Positions 22,554 to 33,193 of a stretch of DNA of 64,000 nt are shown piece by piece. The notes under the pieces are model-generated. The model searched no databases. It was not told the DNA's origin and saw only the letters and a program-made list of their open reading frames with translations. This stretch comes from Beroe forskalii. Taxonomy: Eukaryota > Ctenophora > Nuda > Beroida > Beroidae. Position numbers and translations under genes: made by a program. The stretch lies in NCBI GenBank assembly GCA_011033025.1, contig WFMF01000055.1:372001-436000 (forward strand), read 5' to 3'. Position 1 is the first letter of the stretch. Each line of letters starts with the position of its first letter.

Positions 22554-24795
22554 TGATATCTTGACATAAATTTATGCAAGTAAGAATAACGTATGTTTGG
22601 ACGCAAGGGAACGTGGGTTCAAACTGCATTTTGGCAAGTTACATAAATCCAGTGTAAATATCAATTTCTTCAAATCCCCCTAATTTCTACAAAACGTCTG
22701 CGTGAACTCACGTGCTCCACAAGTCTATCGTACATTTCCCATCCCTATTTACTGTGAGACATGAAGAAACAATTATCAGCTGACCATCGTATCACAGAAT
22801 AAGACTTAAGTACCAATTTTCATCACAAACTCAATTTCAATCAATTTGCGGTTCAATTTTTAAAAACCTCCCACGACAACAATCTTCGACCGATCGCCCT
22901 GAAACTCGTTTTAAAGCTAAATCTCAAGGTCTAAAAGCAGCAGATAAAAGAGCACCCAGGTGTGGTCTGTGAATTTGCACTAAAAAAGCACATCAAAGCA
23001 AAACATAATCCGATGGAAACTCTTTGTTGGAGATGTCCAAAGTATGAATTCAAAGCCGCTCTGACCGAGTCAATCCTAGAAATGCTTCACCTAGGCCGGT
23101 TTGGTGTCATACCGGTAGTTCCGACAGTATATTGTGTACTGGGGACCCGTCAAAGCCACAGTCTGCAGGGAGGTTAACTGAGATTAAGTGCACATGACAC
23201 AACAATGAATATGATGTCAGTCATAATGAATGCTCAATTAAGAGACCCATTATTATCCAAAGCTGGCTCCTGTGTCTTCAATGAGCCAACAATACCAAAT
23301 CTTCTGTTTGAACATTTTCTTGTTAGCAATTCCCTTTGATGTCCAAAGTATAGCGCAAAATAGCGTTCTATCGCAAAATACGCTATTTTAGTGGTTTTAC
23401 GCGATTTTGATGACGTCATCACAGCACCGAAATAGGCTCAAACCAACTTCCCATATAGCCTATAATACAATTCCACCTTAGTACAACATACTTTGACCGG
23501 ACTCATCTCAAGATAAGTCGTAGTTTTTGACATCCACTCGTTGAAGTTTTGTCCTAAAATTTGGAAATCGATTTTTCACCGTACCTAAGAAAATCGCGTA
23601 TATCTCGATGAAAAATTGAGATAGCCCAATGATACATATGATTTTCTGAAAGCTCTTTAAATTTGCTGGGGGGTCTGAAAAATCGATTTTCGTTTTTCCT
23701 TGTTTCTGAAATGAGCTCAAAGATAGCCTGTTTTTTTACCCCATGAAAAATATTGTTCCTATAAAATTTATGAATTTTTCAAATCGCGAGTCATGGAGAT
23801 TAGTAAACTTTAAAATCTATCTCCTCCTACAATTTTTTGAGGAAAACCTTGAAACTTGGTAGTTATGTTCTAGGGCAAACAAACTTTGAATCGTTCGATT
23901 TTTGATTTAGGCCTCAGAAGTGAAAATATGACCTCTCAAAGTTGGCTCCTGTCCCAAAAATAGTCGTGACGATTTTCAAATTTCAAAAGCCATTCTTTTT
24001 TTTCTGAGGGCCTAAAATCAAAAAATCGGCTCGATTCCAAGTTTTGTTTTATTTTAGAACATAAGTGAAAATACGAAGAGAGAAAACTGTAAGGAGATAT
24101 TTTAAAGTTTATTTTCGGCAAATCGCGTCGTATGTTTATGAAACTATCACTTAAATCGACTCCTTAGAAAATGTAATCTTTTTATCTAATGCTCAAGGGT
24201 TCAAAAACTACTGATAGGAACCGAGCATTTCATCTCAACAACAAAAACCGAAAATCGACCTCAGAATATGTCCTCTCTATGCAAAGGTTAAATTTGGATG
24301 GGTTAGGGTTTTGAAAAATCAGAGTTAGGGTTTCCTTTTAAGGTTCTTTGGTGTAAAATGCAGGGGAGATAGCCTGTTTTCGCTAAAAAGCAAATGTCGA
24401 GATGCATAAGTTGATGACGTCATGGAGACAGATAATGACGTCACCAGAACCTATTCGCTTATAGCCTATAACAGTTTCATGGATCAACAAAACATTACCT
24501 CGATCATGGCTCATTTTCCCCGTTCTTGATTATCCCAATTATCATGATGTAACAATTAAATTTATATCAACCTTACAATTTGAGTTCAAAATATGGCCAT
24601 TCTTTTTTAGTTGGGGGTAACCATTCGCCAGGGCGGGAATCTTACACTTCTTTAAGTGAAAATACGAAGAGAGATAAGGAAGGATTAGGGTGGCAACACC
24701 CAATGAAATGATATATGAAATATCACTTAAATCGATGTCCTTAGCATGTAATCTTTTATTCTAATGCTCAAGGGTTCAAACTATTGGGGAACCGA
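22554..24795. other. No gene recognised; low-copy degenerate repeats
   Basis: A frame at 22960-23100 contains a C2H2-like tail (LKKHIKAKH) but lacks the paired cysteines, so no zinc finger is called. At 23400-23720 and 24410-24480 the words GATGACGTCAT and CATATAGCCTATAA / TATAGCCTATAAC recur. At 24433-24453 there is a near-match to a piece of the 35-bp satellite on the minus strand. At 24225-24320 lies a degraded partial copy of the element at 24796-24988. No RNA gene was seen. Confidence 0.5.
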
Positions 24796-24988
24796 CATTT
24801 CATCTCACAAGACTTCATCTCAGGACACTTTATCTCGCAATATGTCAGCTCTATGCAAAGGTTAGGGTCTGGGTTAGGATGGGTTAGGGTTTTGGTTATG
24901 GTCAGGGTTAGGGTTTGGGTTAAGGTTATGGTTGGGGTCAGGACAGGGAGATGAAGTGTCCTGAGATGAAATGTCGTGAGATGAAATG
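24796..24988 (+). mobile_element. TIR element with CATTTCATCTCA ends and TTAGGG-like core
   Basis: The left end has CATTTCATCTCA, then CATCTCAGGACACTTTATCTC-like words; the right end returns GATGAAGTGTCCTGAGATG and GAGATGAAATG. Between them, 24860-24940 is degenerate TTAGGG/TTTGGG sequence. It has no coding capacity. A partial copy precedes it at 24225-24320. Confidence 0.7.
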
Positions 24989-25757
24989 AGAGAAACTATT
25001 AGATAAAAAAGTATTCATGCAATTGCAGTACCTATTGGCTTTTGTTTGTCCTGAACTATTATCATTATTATAAAGTAACAATTAAATTAAATGGCTTTGA
25101 CAATTTGAGTTCAAAATATCGAAATAATGGAGAGTTGACCAACCAATCGCCTCGATACTTGCATAATGGGAGATGAGGGTGATGTAGGCATTTCGAGCTT
25201 CAGTACTTTGTTGATTGTTTGTTGTTTGTATAATATTAAGAACTTATGATTCATGAATCGAGGATCACAACACTGTAAATAATATAATGATTTATCAACT
25301 ATGGGCTGAGATAAGGGCTACCCTTTAAATATTCATAGCGTGTACACATCACACCCCTTGTACAATACGTCATGTTATAACAACGGGCTGATGAGGGTGG
25401 CAGCATTACAGGGCTTAGAGTGAAGAATTAGTGACGTATCACATCATAGTTTCCCTTTGGGCAGGGTGATCGTCACCAGTTTGCTAACCACCCGGAGTAA
25501 GGTAGCATTCCAAAGCATCGTTCCCCGTCGTTCGAATGAACTGATCGAATGATTAACCGTAACAATTGCTCGCACTTGTCGTTTTTCGCGGACGCCAAAT
25601 GCCAATTGCGCGGATGTAAAAGCGCCTTTTGTTTTTTATTTGATCAGTCAATGGAAGGATGAAACCGCCTTACAGTTACTGTGTTTGCACTTTGCAGTCT
25701 GTTTAACGAGGTTCCTTGTCCAGGGATGCAGCATTATTATTCCAAGTCAATCAAGGA
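24989..25757. other. No gene recognised
   Basis: AT-rich sequence without recognised coding, RNA or long repeat features. Confidence 0.45.
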
Positions 25758-27318
25758 CAGACTGGAGGTCCTCTAGTGTCCTATAGAGGTCCTATAGTGG
25801 TCCTCTAGTGGTCCTCTAGTGGTCCTCTATAGAGGTCCTCTAGTGGTCCTCTAGTGGTCCTCTAGTAGTCTCCTATAGTGGTCCTCTAGTGGTCCTCTAG
25901 TGTCCTGTAATGGTCCTCTAGTGGTCCTTTATAGTGTTCCTTTATAGTGGTCCTCTAGTGTCCTATAGTGGTCTCCTATAGTGGTCCTCTAGTGGTCCTT
26001 TATAGTGGTCCTCTAGTGGTCCTCTAGTGGTCCTCTAGTGGTCTCCTATAGAGGTCCTATAGTGGTCCTCTAGTGGTCCTCTAGTGGTCTCCTATAGAGG
26101 TCCTATAGTGGTCCTCTAGTGGTCCTCTAGTAGTCTCCTATAGAGGTCCTATAGTGGTCCTATAGTGGTCCTCTAGTGGTCCTCTAGTGGTCTCCTATAG
26201 AGGTCCTATAGAGGTCCTATAGTGGTCCTCTAGTGGTCCTCTAGTGGTCTCCTATAGAGGTCCTATAGTGGTCCTCTAGTGGTCCTCTAGTGGTCTCCTA
26301 TAGAGGTCCTATAGTGGTCCTCTAGTGGTCTCCTATAGTGGTCCTCTAGTGGTCCTCTAGTGGTCTCCTATAGAGGTCCTCTAGTGGTCCTCTAGTGGTC
26401 TCCTATAGTGGTCCTCTAGTGGTCCTCTAGTGGTCCTCTAGTGGTCCTCTAGTGGTCCTCTAGTGGTCCTCTAGTGGTCCTCTAGTGGTCCTCTAGTGGT
26501 CTCCTATAGTGGTCCTATAGTATAGTGGTCCTCTAGTGGTCCTCTAGTGGTCTCCTATAGTGGTCCTCTAGTGGTCCTCTAGTGGTCTCCTATAGTGGTC
26601 CTCTAGTGGTCCTCTAGTGGTCTCCTATAGAGGTCCTATAGTGGTCCTATAGTGGTCCTCTAGTGGTCTCCTATAGAGGTCCTATAGTGGTCCTAGTGGT
26701 CCTCTAGTGGTCTCCTAGAGGTCCTCTAGTGGTCCTCTAGTGGTCTCCTATATCTAGTGGTCTCCTAGTGTCCTCTAGTCCTATAGTGGTCCTCTAGAGG
26801 TCCCTAGTGGTCCTCTAGTGGTCCTCTAGTGGTCTCCTATAGAGGTCCTCTAGTGGTCCTCTAGTAGTCTCCTATAGTGGTCCTCTAGTGGTCCTATAGT
26901 AGTCTCCTATAGTGGTCCTCTAGTGGTCTCCTATAGAGGTCCTCTAGTGGTCCTCTAGTGGTCTCCTATAGAGGTCCTATAGTGGTCTCTAGTGGTCCTC
27001 TAGTGGTCTCCTATAGTGGTCCTCTAGTGGTCCTCTATAGTGGTCCTCTAGTGGTCCTCTAATAGTCTCCTATAGTGGTCCTCTAGTGGTCCTCTAGTGG
27101 TCTCCTATAGAGGTCCTATAGTGGTCCTCTAGTGTCCTGTAGTGGTCCTGTAGTGGTCCTCTAGTGGTCTCCTATAGTGGTCCTCTAGTGGTCCTCTAAT
27201 AGTCTCCTATAGTGGTCCTCTAGTGGTCCTCTAGTGGTCTCCTATAGAGGTCCTATAGTGGTCCTCTAGTGGTCTCCTATAGTGGTCCTCTTGGAGAAGT
27301 CGGTGAACCTCCAGTCTG
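25758..27318 (+). repeat. GTGGTCCTCTA minisatellite bounded by CAGACTGGAGG / CCTCCAGTCTG
   Basis: About 1.5 kb of 11-12 bp units, GTGGTCCTCTA alternating with GTGGTCTCCTATA and GAGGTCCTATA. A larger unit of several words (two or three CTCTA units, then CTCCTATA, then GAGGTCCTATA) recurs. The array is enclosed by an 11-bp inverted repeat at its outer edges (25758-25768 and 27308-27318). That could mean the tandem array sits inside, or grew inside, a short TIR element. No flanking duplication was seen. Confidence 0.9.
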
Positions 27319-27321
27319 CTT

Positions 27322-27370
27322 ACGTGCAATAATTTCTATAAACGCATTCCCAGCCATGCTCTAAGCGTAT
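27322..27370 (-). repeat. ~50-bp inverted repeat, right copy (partner 22269-22320)
   Basis: Reverse-complement partner of 22269-22320, just outside the minisatellite. See that entry. Confidence 0.7.
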
Positions 27371-27871
27371 ATTAAAAACTCGACTTCAAAACTTATCCAA
27401 TATTAAATTTTGTCAGCTGGAAAATCATTAAAGGACCATGAAGGGCAGAATTGCGGCAATATTGAGAGAACAAAATGGGGATTATGCAATCATGCATAGA
27501 GCACATTGAGTATAGGAGATTTTCCTGTGTAACCTGCAATGAAACGTGTTCTATCACCTCAAGTTTCAAGTTATTGCTTCAATGATTATATTAATTGTCT
27601 TGATTTCAACATTTCGCTGTTGCTGCTTTAGAAGCGCATCAATTGGGCATCAATTCGCCCGATTAGATGGTACTTCAAGCTTTCAAATACAGGAATTCTG
27701 AAATTTACCATTCGAAAGAGCAAAGTTCATGAAGGGGTTCGAAAGTGAGAAGTGAAAGATCGTAAGAAAACGCCTTTTCAGTTTTCCTTTTGATCCCAAA
27801 AATAGCTGGTTAACTACTTATGAGCGATTGCAATCGACTTGCGATTGTAATCCTACTATACCTACCTAGTA
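27371..27871. other. No gene recognised
   Basis: Unique AT-rich sequence with no recognisable feature. Confidence 0.45.
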
Positions 27872-28034
27872 GTGGTCATACTCGAACCTAAATCAAAGCA
27901 TCATGCAGAGACACCTTATTCAGATCTTAGAATTGTAATCAAGCAGTAGGTAGTACCTACTGCTTGATTACAATTCTAAGATCTGAATAAGGTGTCTCTG
28001 CATGATGCTTTGATTTAGGTTCGAGTATGACCAC
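27872..28034. repeat. Perfect 163-bp palindrome (81-bp arms, 1-base centre)
   Basis: The arm beginning GTGGTCATACTCGAACC is followed, after a single G at 27953, by its exact 81-base reverse complement. I found no mismatch. Symmetry ends sharply at both sides (A at 27871, A at 28035). Such a perfect snapback may be a very young inverted duplication or a library/assembly artefact. If transcribed, it would fold into a perfect hairpin. Confidence 0.9.
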
Positions 28035-28707
28035 ATACTTGAATGGTCCAATAATTTTCACATCATTCAACAAAAATTTGATTGAGTTGGCATTATATTG
28101 CTGATTCCTTGGAAACAAAATACTATCACTCAGGCTACGCGTCTCTCATATACGTCAACATGCTGGGCAAGGAATTTATGCAAATATATCCATTTACACC
28201 TCGGGACTCACATCAAATGGATTTAAATGTAGATTAGCCAGGTTATAATGAATTAATACCTCCCACTTTGAGAGCTACATGCAGATACCTCTGAGACGAA
28301 GTCGAGGTGGTTGCATAGCTCCAAAAGTCAGAAGGTATTAACTATCATAATGCTCGACAGATTGTGGCCGTTCCTTTTAATATTGGACATATCAAAAAAG
28401 TCAAAATGGCCCTAAAGATAGAACTATAGTAAGGTGGTTCATCAGTGAAATTTTCACTTACGATTATCTTAGGCTTTTTATGGCCATAGGTTACTACAAT
28501 CTTCCACTGATTGAAGGGCTGGGATTTTTGGCTGATGAGATGCTATTTTAAGTGAGTCAGATTTACAAAGAAATAAAAAATAAAAAGAAACGTGCCTCAT
28601 CATTCGGGTCCATTTTGGATACCTCAGCTCAAGAAGATGCAGCCAGAGGGATGCATTTGGTTCAGAACCGCAGCCTCATGGGCGAGGGCATAAACCAACT
28701 TGGACAA
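28035..28707. other. No gene; degraded GGGTCCAT-element copy near the end
   Basis: Mostly unique sequence. About 28605-28700 (CGGGTCCATTTTGGATACC through GGGCATAAACCAACTTGG) is a degraded relative of the element at 29043-29150. No gene was recognised. Confidence 0.45.
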
Positions 28708-28872
28708 GGTAATCGCACTATATAGTGACACCGCACTATATAGTGACACCATGTCACTGTATAGTGCGCTGACACTATAAAGTGTTTTTACGCACTATAT
28801 AGTGACTGGGGTATTTTGGCACTAAAAAGCTTGTCACTATATAGTGCGGTGTCACTATATAGTGCGGCAATC
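28708..28872 (+). mobile_element. GCACTATATAGTGACA foldback element, copy 1
   Basis: The 165 bp is made almost wholly of inverted GCACTATATAGTGACA words. The left third (CGCACTATATAGTGACACC twice) is the complement of the right third. Reverse-complemented copy 2 lies at 32174-32338 with near identity. There is no coding capacity. The short flanks of the two copies are exchanged (see findings). Confidence 0.85.
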
Positions 28873-29042
28873 TAGCCACTGTTCGCCCAAGAAATACATA
28901 TCTTGCTTGTCTGTTTATTAGGAATTGTGTAATTATCGTTGTTTAGACTTTTAGAAATGAGAACGATCATGGAACACTCGAAACACACATTGTTCCATTT
29001 TTTCGCTTAATCCACAACCTTTATAGATAAATAGACACGCAC

Positions 29043-29150
29043 CTATCGGGTCCATTTAAGGATACTTCCCGAGGGATGTATCCGATTTAGGCCCGAGCCC
29101 GTGGGACGAGGGTCTAAACCAATATGGACCCGATCAGGCAAGTGTCTTTG
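29043..29150 (+). mobile_element. Short foldback element, ATCGGGTCCAT ends
   Basis: CACCTATCGGGTCCAT at left pairs with ATGGACCCGATCAGGCAAGTG at right around a loop of about 75 bases. Relatives occur at 28605-28700, at 9035-9110 and in the right arm near 50808-50870. Probably a dispersed MITE family. Confidence 0.65.
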
Positions 29151-29168
29151 TAGACTTCAGAGGGTTCT

Positions 29169-29537
29169 ATGCTCAACTACTACAGAATGGTTAAAATACA
29201 TCTTTACAGGGTTTCAGGATCAAACAGTTCGCGTACAATGGCATTTTCACATTGCAAGCAGCCGTCAAATTTTATAATGGAAGATGGCATTTTGCTCACT
29301 AGCAATCATCAAGTATTTTCTGTCAACATAACTTGGCATCGGTGGAAGTTTGCTCACAATGGATCTGTCTTTATAGCCTGGTCTGGTTTGTCTCGAATTG
29401 AAGTAGAAGGGCAATCCCCCAGCTCGTATCATAAGACACTCTACCCACCTTTGAAAAATGTGACCTTTAAAGCAGAGATTTTTCCGAACTCAGACAAGGG
29501 GGGAACGAGATATAATTGGTTGGATATACCATGCTAA
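29169..29537 (+). CDS. 122-codon open frame, unknown
   Basis: The frame begins at ATG 29169 and reads like mixed-composition protein with possible N-glycosylation sites (NIT at about residue 53, NGS at about 64, NVT at about 97). I recognise no domain, signal peptide or membrane helix. A TTTCAG at about 29213-29218 could be a splice acceptor, in which case the true exon would start inside the frame. No neighbouring exon was found. It could be a chance ORF, an exon of an unrecognised gene, or a piece of an old transposon. Confidence 0.22.
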   Translation: MLNYYRMVKIHLYRVSGSNSSRTMAFSHCKQPSNFIMEDGILLTSNHQVFSVNITWHRWKFAHNGSVFIAWSGLSRIEVEGQSPSSYHKTLYPPLKNVTFKAEIFPNSDKGGTRYNWLDIPC

Positions 29538-29883
29538 CCACTCACTAGAGAATGACTATATGAGGATGACAGTCAATGAGGCGCAACTGATAAAAAGAAG
29601 CAATGCCAATGAAAACTCACATCTTTGTTTGGGCCTCGTTGGCAATCTTGATCGTTTTTATTGTGATTCTCTTTGCTGTCTGTATGAGAATTACGTTTAG
29701 AAACACTGTGTTTAATGTTTATTCAAACATCTACAGTATAAACAGAAGCAACTATTATTACCTTTGCTGATTACATTGTAAATGATAATAATCTATGGCT
29801 TTGTTTACGAATCAAGGCTTCGGTTTTTTTTGAATTTTTTCTACAAATAGTACAACAAAATATTAAAATTTGCTGAGATTTTT
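29538..29883. other. No gene recognised
   Basis: AT-rich sequence leading into the tandem array. Nothing was recognised. Confidence 0.4.
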
Positions 29884-30740
29884 AATTTTCGCTCATGCAG
29901 GGGTATGAAAAAGGGGTTAAAATGGAGGTTCCCTATAGAATATCTTGAGTAACTTTTTCTTGGTGCAACTTTAGACTGTAAACGACTCAGAAAAGTGTCT
30001 CTGATCATGAAAATAGCCAATTTACCTGCAGCATAGAGCCAAATTTAGCAGTACCACTTTTTTACCCCTTTGTGCTTAGCGAAAAAGGTGTTTTTGGGGA
30101 TTATCTCGAAAACGGTTTGAGATAACGACTTGAAACCTTGATCCGCCCCACTAAATGTGACCATTGCGCTCATTTTTGACCTCTCTATCTCAAAAGGAAG
30201 CGGAGATATCCCAATTTCAAATTTTCGCTTACGCGGGGGTACAAAAAAGGGGTAAAAATGGGGGTTCCTTATGGAATATCTTGGGCAACTTTTTTTGGTG
30301 CAACTTTAGACTATATGCGACTCAGAAACGTTTCTACAATTACAAAAATGGTCAATTTGCCTGCAGTAGAGCCACATTTAGCAGTACCACTTTTTTACCC
30401 CTTTGCGCTTAGCGAAAAAGGGGTTTTTGGGGATTATCTCGAAAACGGTTCGAGATAACGACTTCAAACCTTGACCCGCCCAACCAAATGTGACCATTGC
30501 GCACATTTTAGACTGGTCCTTGACCTCTCTATCTCAAAAAGGAAGCAGAGATGTGGCCTCTAAAGTTTTTCCTACGCGTGGGTAAAAAGGGGTAAAATCA
30601 AGGTTCCCCAAGGATTTTCTTGGGCAACTTTTTTTTGGTGGTTCTTGGGCCTATGGACTATCGAATTCCGTTCTGGCATCTTTGGGAGGATTTAGTTCAC
30701 GGGGGGTTACAGCCTGGGGCAGATACATCCCTTACTAATA
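29884..30740 (+). repeat. ~340-bp tandem repeat, array 1 (about 2.5 units)
   Basis: Units start at AATTTTCGCT (29884, 30220, then a degenerate unit near 30560), giving a period of about 336-345. Conserved words include GGGGATTATCTCGAAAACGG, GACTTCAAACCTTGACCCG and TGGTGCAACTTTAGACT. Array 2 (33194-34385) has the same unit, orientation and terminal segment (GGAGGATTTAGTTCACGGGG). Open frames in both arrays are repeat translations. Confidence 0.9.
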
Positions 30741-30749
30741 ATAAATCAG

Positions 30750-31490
30750 AAAAATAAAGAATTTTTTTGCGGTCACCCTGAGGGGAGTGGGGGGCCACGC
30801 CCTTTTTTTCGTCAAAATTAAAGTTTCGAATTTTTTCAAAATTCCTTCGCCATCGAGTTCCTTATGATGAATAAAAATTTTGAGAATTTTGTCCGCAAAA
30901 TTGGGTCACCCTGAGGGGCGTGGGAGGCCACGCCCTTTTTTCGCAAAAATTAAAATTTCGAATTTTTAAAAAATTCTTTCGCCATTGTGTTGCTTATAAT
31001 GAATAAAAATTTTGAGGATTTTTTCCCACAATATAGGGTCGCCCCGAGGGGCGTGAGGGGCCACGCCCTTTTTTCCGTCAAAATTAAACTTTCGAATTTT
31101 TTCAAAATTCCTTCGCCATCGAGTTGCTTATGATCAGTTAAGCTTTTGAGAATTTTGTCCGCATGTTTGGGTCGCCCTGAGGGGCGTGGGAGGCCACGCC
31201 CTTTTTTTCGCAAAAATTAAAGTTTCGAATTTTTTCGAAATTCCTTCGCCATCAAGTTGCTTATGATCAGTTAAGCTTTTTGAGAATTTTGTCCGCATGT
31301 TTGGTCGCCCTGAGGGGCGTGGGAGGCCACGCCCTTTTTCCCGCGAAAATTAAAATTGAATTTTTTCGAAATTCCTCCGCCATCGAGTTGCTTATGATGA
31401 GTAAAGGTTTTGAGAATATTGTCGGCAATATTGGGTTACCGTTGCGGGCGTGGGAAGCTTTTTTTCGCAGAAATTAAAGTTTCGAATTTC
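30750..31490 (+). repeat. ~125-bp tandem repeat, about six units
   Basis: Each unit carries GGGGCGTGGGAGGCCACGCC, then CAAAATTAAAGTTTCGAA, CTTCGCCATCGAGTTGCT and TGAGAATTTTGTCCGCA. Inside each unit GGCGTGGGAGGCCACGCC is itself a short GC-rich hairpin. Identity between units is about 80-90 percent by eye. It lies between the two ~340-bp arrays and is unrelated to them. Confidence 0.88.
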
Positions 31491-31730
31491 CCCTCCAAAC
31501 TCGCACGGTCAAATCACTGTCATAGGGACATGTGGCCCTTAGCTCATACGGCTGCCATCATTCGCCGTCCGTAGGACGGGAACCGACTAGTATAACTAAT
31601 AACTATAGGCCATCATTTCGATGCATATTGTGCATATTGAACTCGGCTTCGCCTCGTACAATATGCACTAATATGCATCTCAATGCTGTCTTATAGTTTT
31701 ATATTATAGAACCCCCTGATTTCATCAGTA

Positions 31731-32135
31731 CCTTATTGGCCTTTATTTAACCGGCCCTTAAGGACAAAAACGACTTTGAAATTTTTGTCCAAAGGGCCGG
31801 TTAAAAAAAAGGCCGGTTAAGGTGGGGCCGGTCAAATTAAACTTTTATGAATTGGCTTATATAGTGTAAAATTCACTGGAACGTCATTACATAACACGAT
31901 AACGACCTAAATCATAAAATCAGACCGGGATTTGGGTCTTTTGATGCAATTTATCAAGTAAAAAAGGTTTTAGTGGTCATTTCAGAGCAAAAAATCCTTG
32001 ATCTGGCAACCTCCATGAAAATTTTTGTCCAAGGGGCCGGTTAAAACGGTTCGAAAATGATTCATTTTTTGTCCATAGGGCCGGTTAAAAAAAAGGCCGG
32101 TTAAAAAAAGGCCGGCTAAATAAAGGCCAATAAGG
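31731..32135 (+). mobile_element. 405-bp MITE, CCTTATTGGCC ends, TA duplication
   Basis: CCTTATTGGCCTTTATTTA at left is matched by TAAATAAAGGCCAATAAGG at right, and TA flanks both ends (31729-31730, 32136-32137). GGCCGGTTAA words are repeated inward of both ends. There is no coding capacity. The TA target and CCTTA terminus match the elements at 34679-35143 and 39471-40086. This suggests one terminal class mobilised by the same transposase type, with TA preference as in Tc1/mariner-like elements; the superfamily is inferred. Confidence 0.8.
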
Positions 32136-32173
32136 TATCTAAGTATAATATTATACAGAGACAGTTGTCCAAG

Positions 32174-32338
32174 GATTGCCGCACTATATAGTGACACCGC
32201 ACTATATAGTGACAAGCTTTTTAGTGCCAAAATACCCCAGTCACTATATAGTGCGTAAAAACACTTTATAGTGTCAGCGCACTATACAGTGACATGGTGT
32301 CACTATATAGTGCGGTGTCACTATATAGTGCGATTACC
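32174..32338 (-). mobile_element. GCACTATATAGTGACA foldback element, copy 2
   Basis: Reverse-complement copy of 28708-28872, including the internal TTGGCACTAAAAAGC segment, so orientation can be assigned despite the palindromic ends. Confidence 0.85.
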
Positions 32339-33193
32339 CAGTGGCTAACACATAAGTAAAAAAGACTAACCTGAGAAAGAAATAAAAGTGAAAACTTCCT
32401 TAAAGAACGCTGTCTTCGTGTCTCGAGACAAAAAGTTCAAACTTTTCGCATTTTTTGGATTAAACCATGAGTGCAATTCATCTGGATTGTCCCGGAATTG
32501 TAGGGACATGAACAGTCGACAGAATATTTGGCAGCAAATAGGTCTATGATATTTAACTCACACTGCGGAAGCTATAGATAAATACTGTCAAGGCTTTTTC
32601 CGAATCACTGAGCTCGTAAAGAATGGCTTTCGTTTTCTTCTGCCCGCACTTAAGGTCAACAATTTTATTACGAAGATCTAAAATTATTGACATTACAGAA
32701 AAACCAACAACCAGCAATAACTAAGAGCAGCAAAAATTTGACAGTTATATAGGTTTTTTGTTGACTTGTATTTCACAAACAAATAATGGATTTAATTGTG
32801 ACTAGTCTTGAATTACCCAAATTAACAATAACTGGGGCAAGTCAATGAGGATTAATCGATATTGGGTACAGGATTGGCCACCATTAATAATTAACCAATA
32901 ATTTGACGTTGATCATAGATTGACACGATGGTTTATGCCATTATTGAAACCATTTCTAAATTTAAAAGCCTTGATAAGACCATTTTAATTGCACTAATTA
33001 GGGATGATGGAAAATCTAGCTGACTCCATAGTAGTGACGAAAAATGGAATTTTGAGCAATTATCTTCAAAGCCGATGGAAAAAAACGGCCTCAAACTATG
33101 CTCTACCCACCAAATATGCTCATTCTACATATTCTAGATTGATTGCTGACCTTTGTATCGCCAAAGGGAAGCCGAGATATCCACATTAAATCT
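32339..33193. other. No gene recognised
   Basis: AT-rich unique sequence with several long T or A runs. Short open frames only. Confidence 0.45.

Noticed and set aside
22600..22660. tRNA-derived SINE (GTGGGTTCAAACTGC resembles a B box)
   Set aside because: No A box at the right distance, no tRNA fold, and no second copy in the window.
22962..23177. C2H2 zinc-finger gene
   Set aside because: Only the helix end (LKKHIKAKH) resembles a finger; the cysteine pair is absent and the rest has no repeat.
27872..28034. microRNA precursor
   Set aside because: An 81-bp perfect stem with a one-base loop lacks the usual loop and mismatches, and there is no evidence of transcription.
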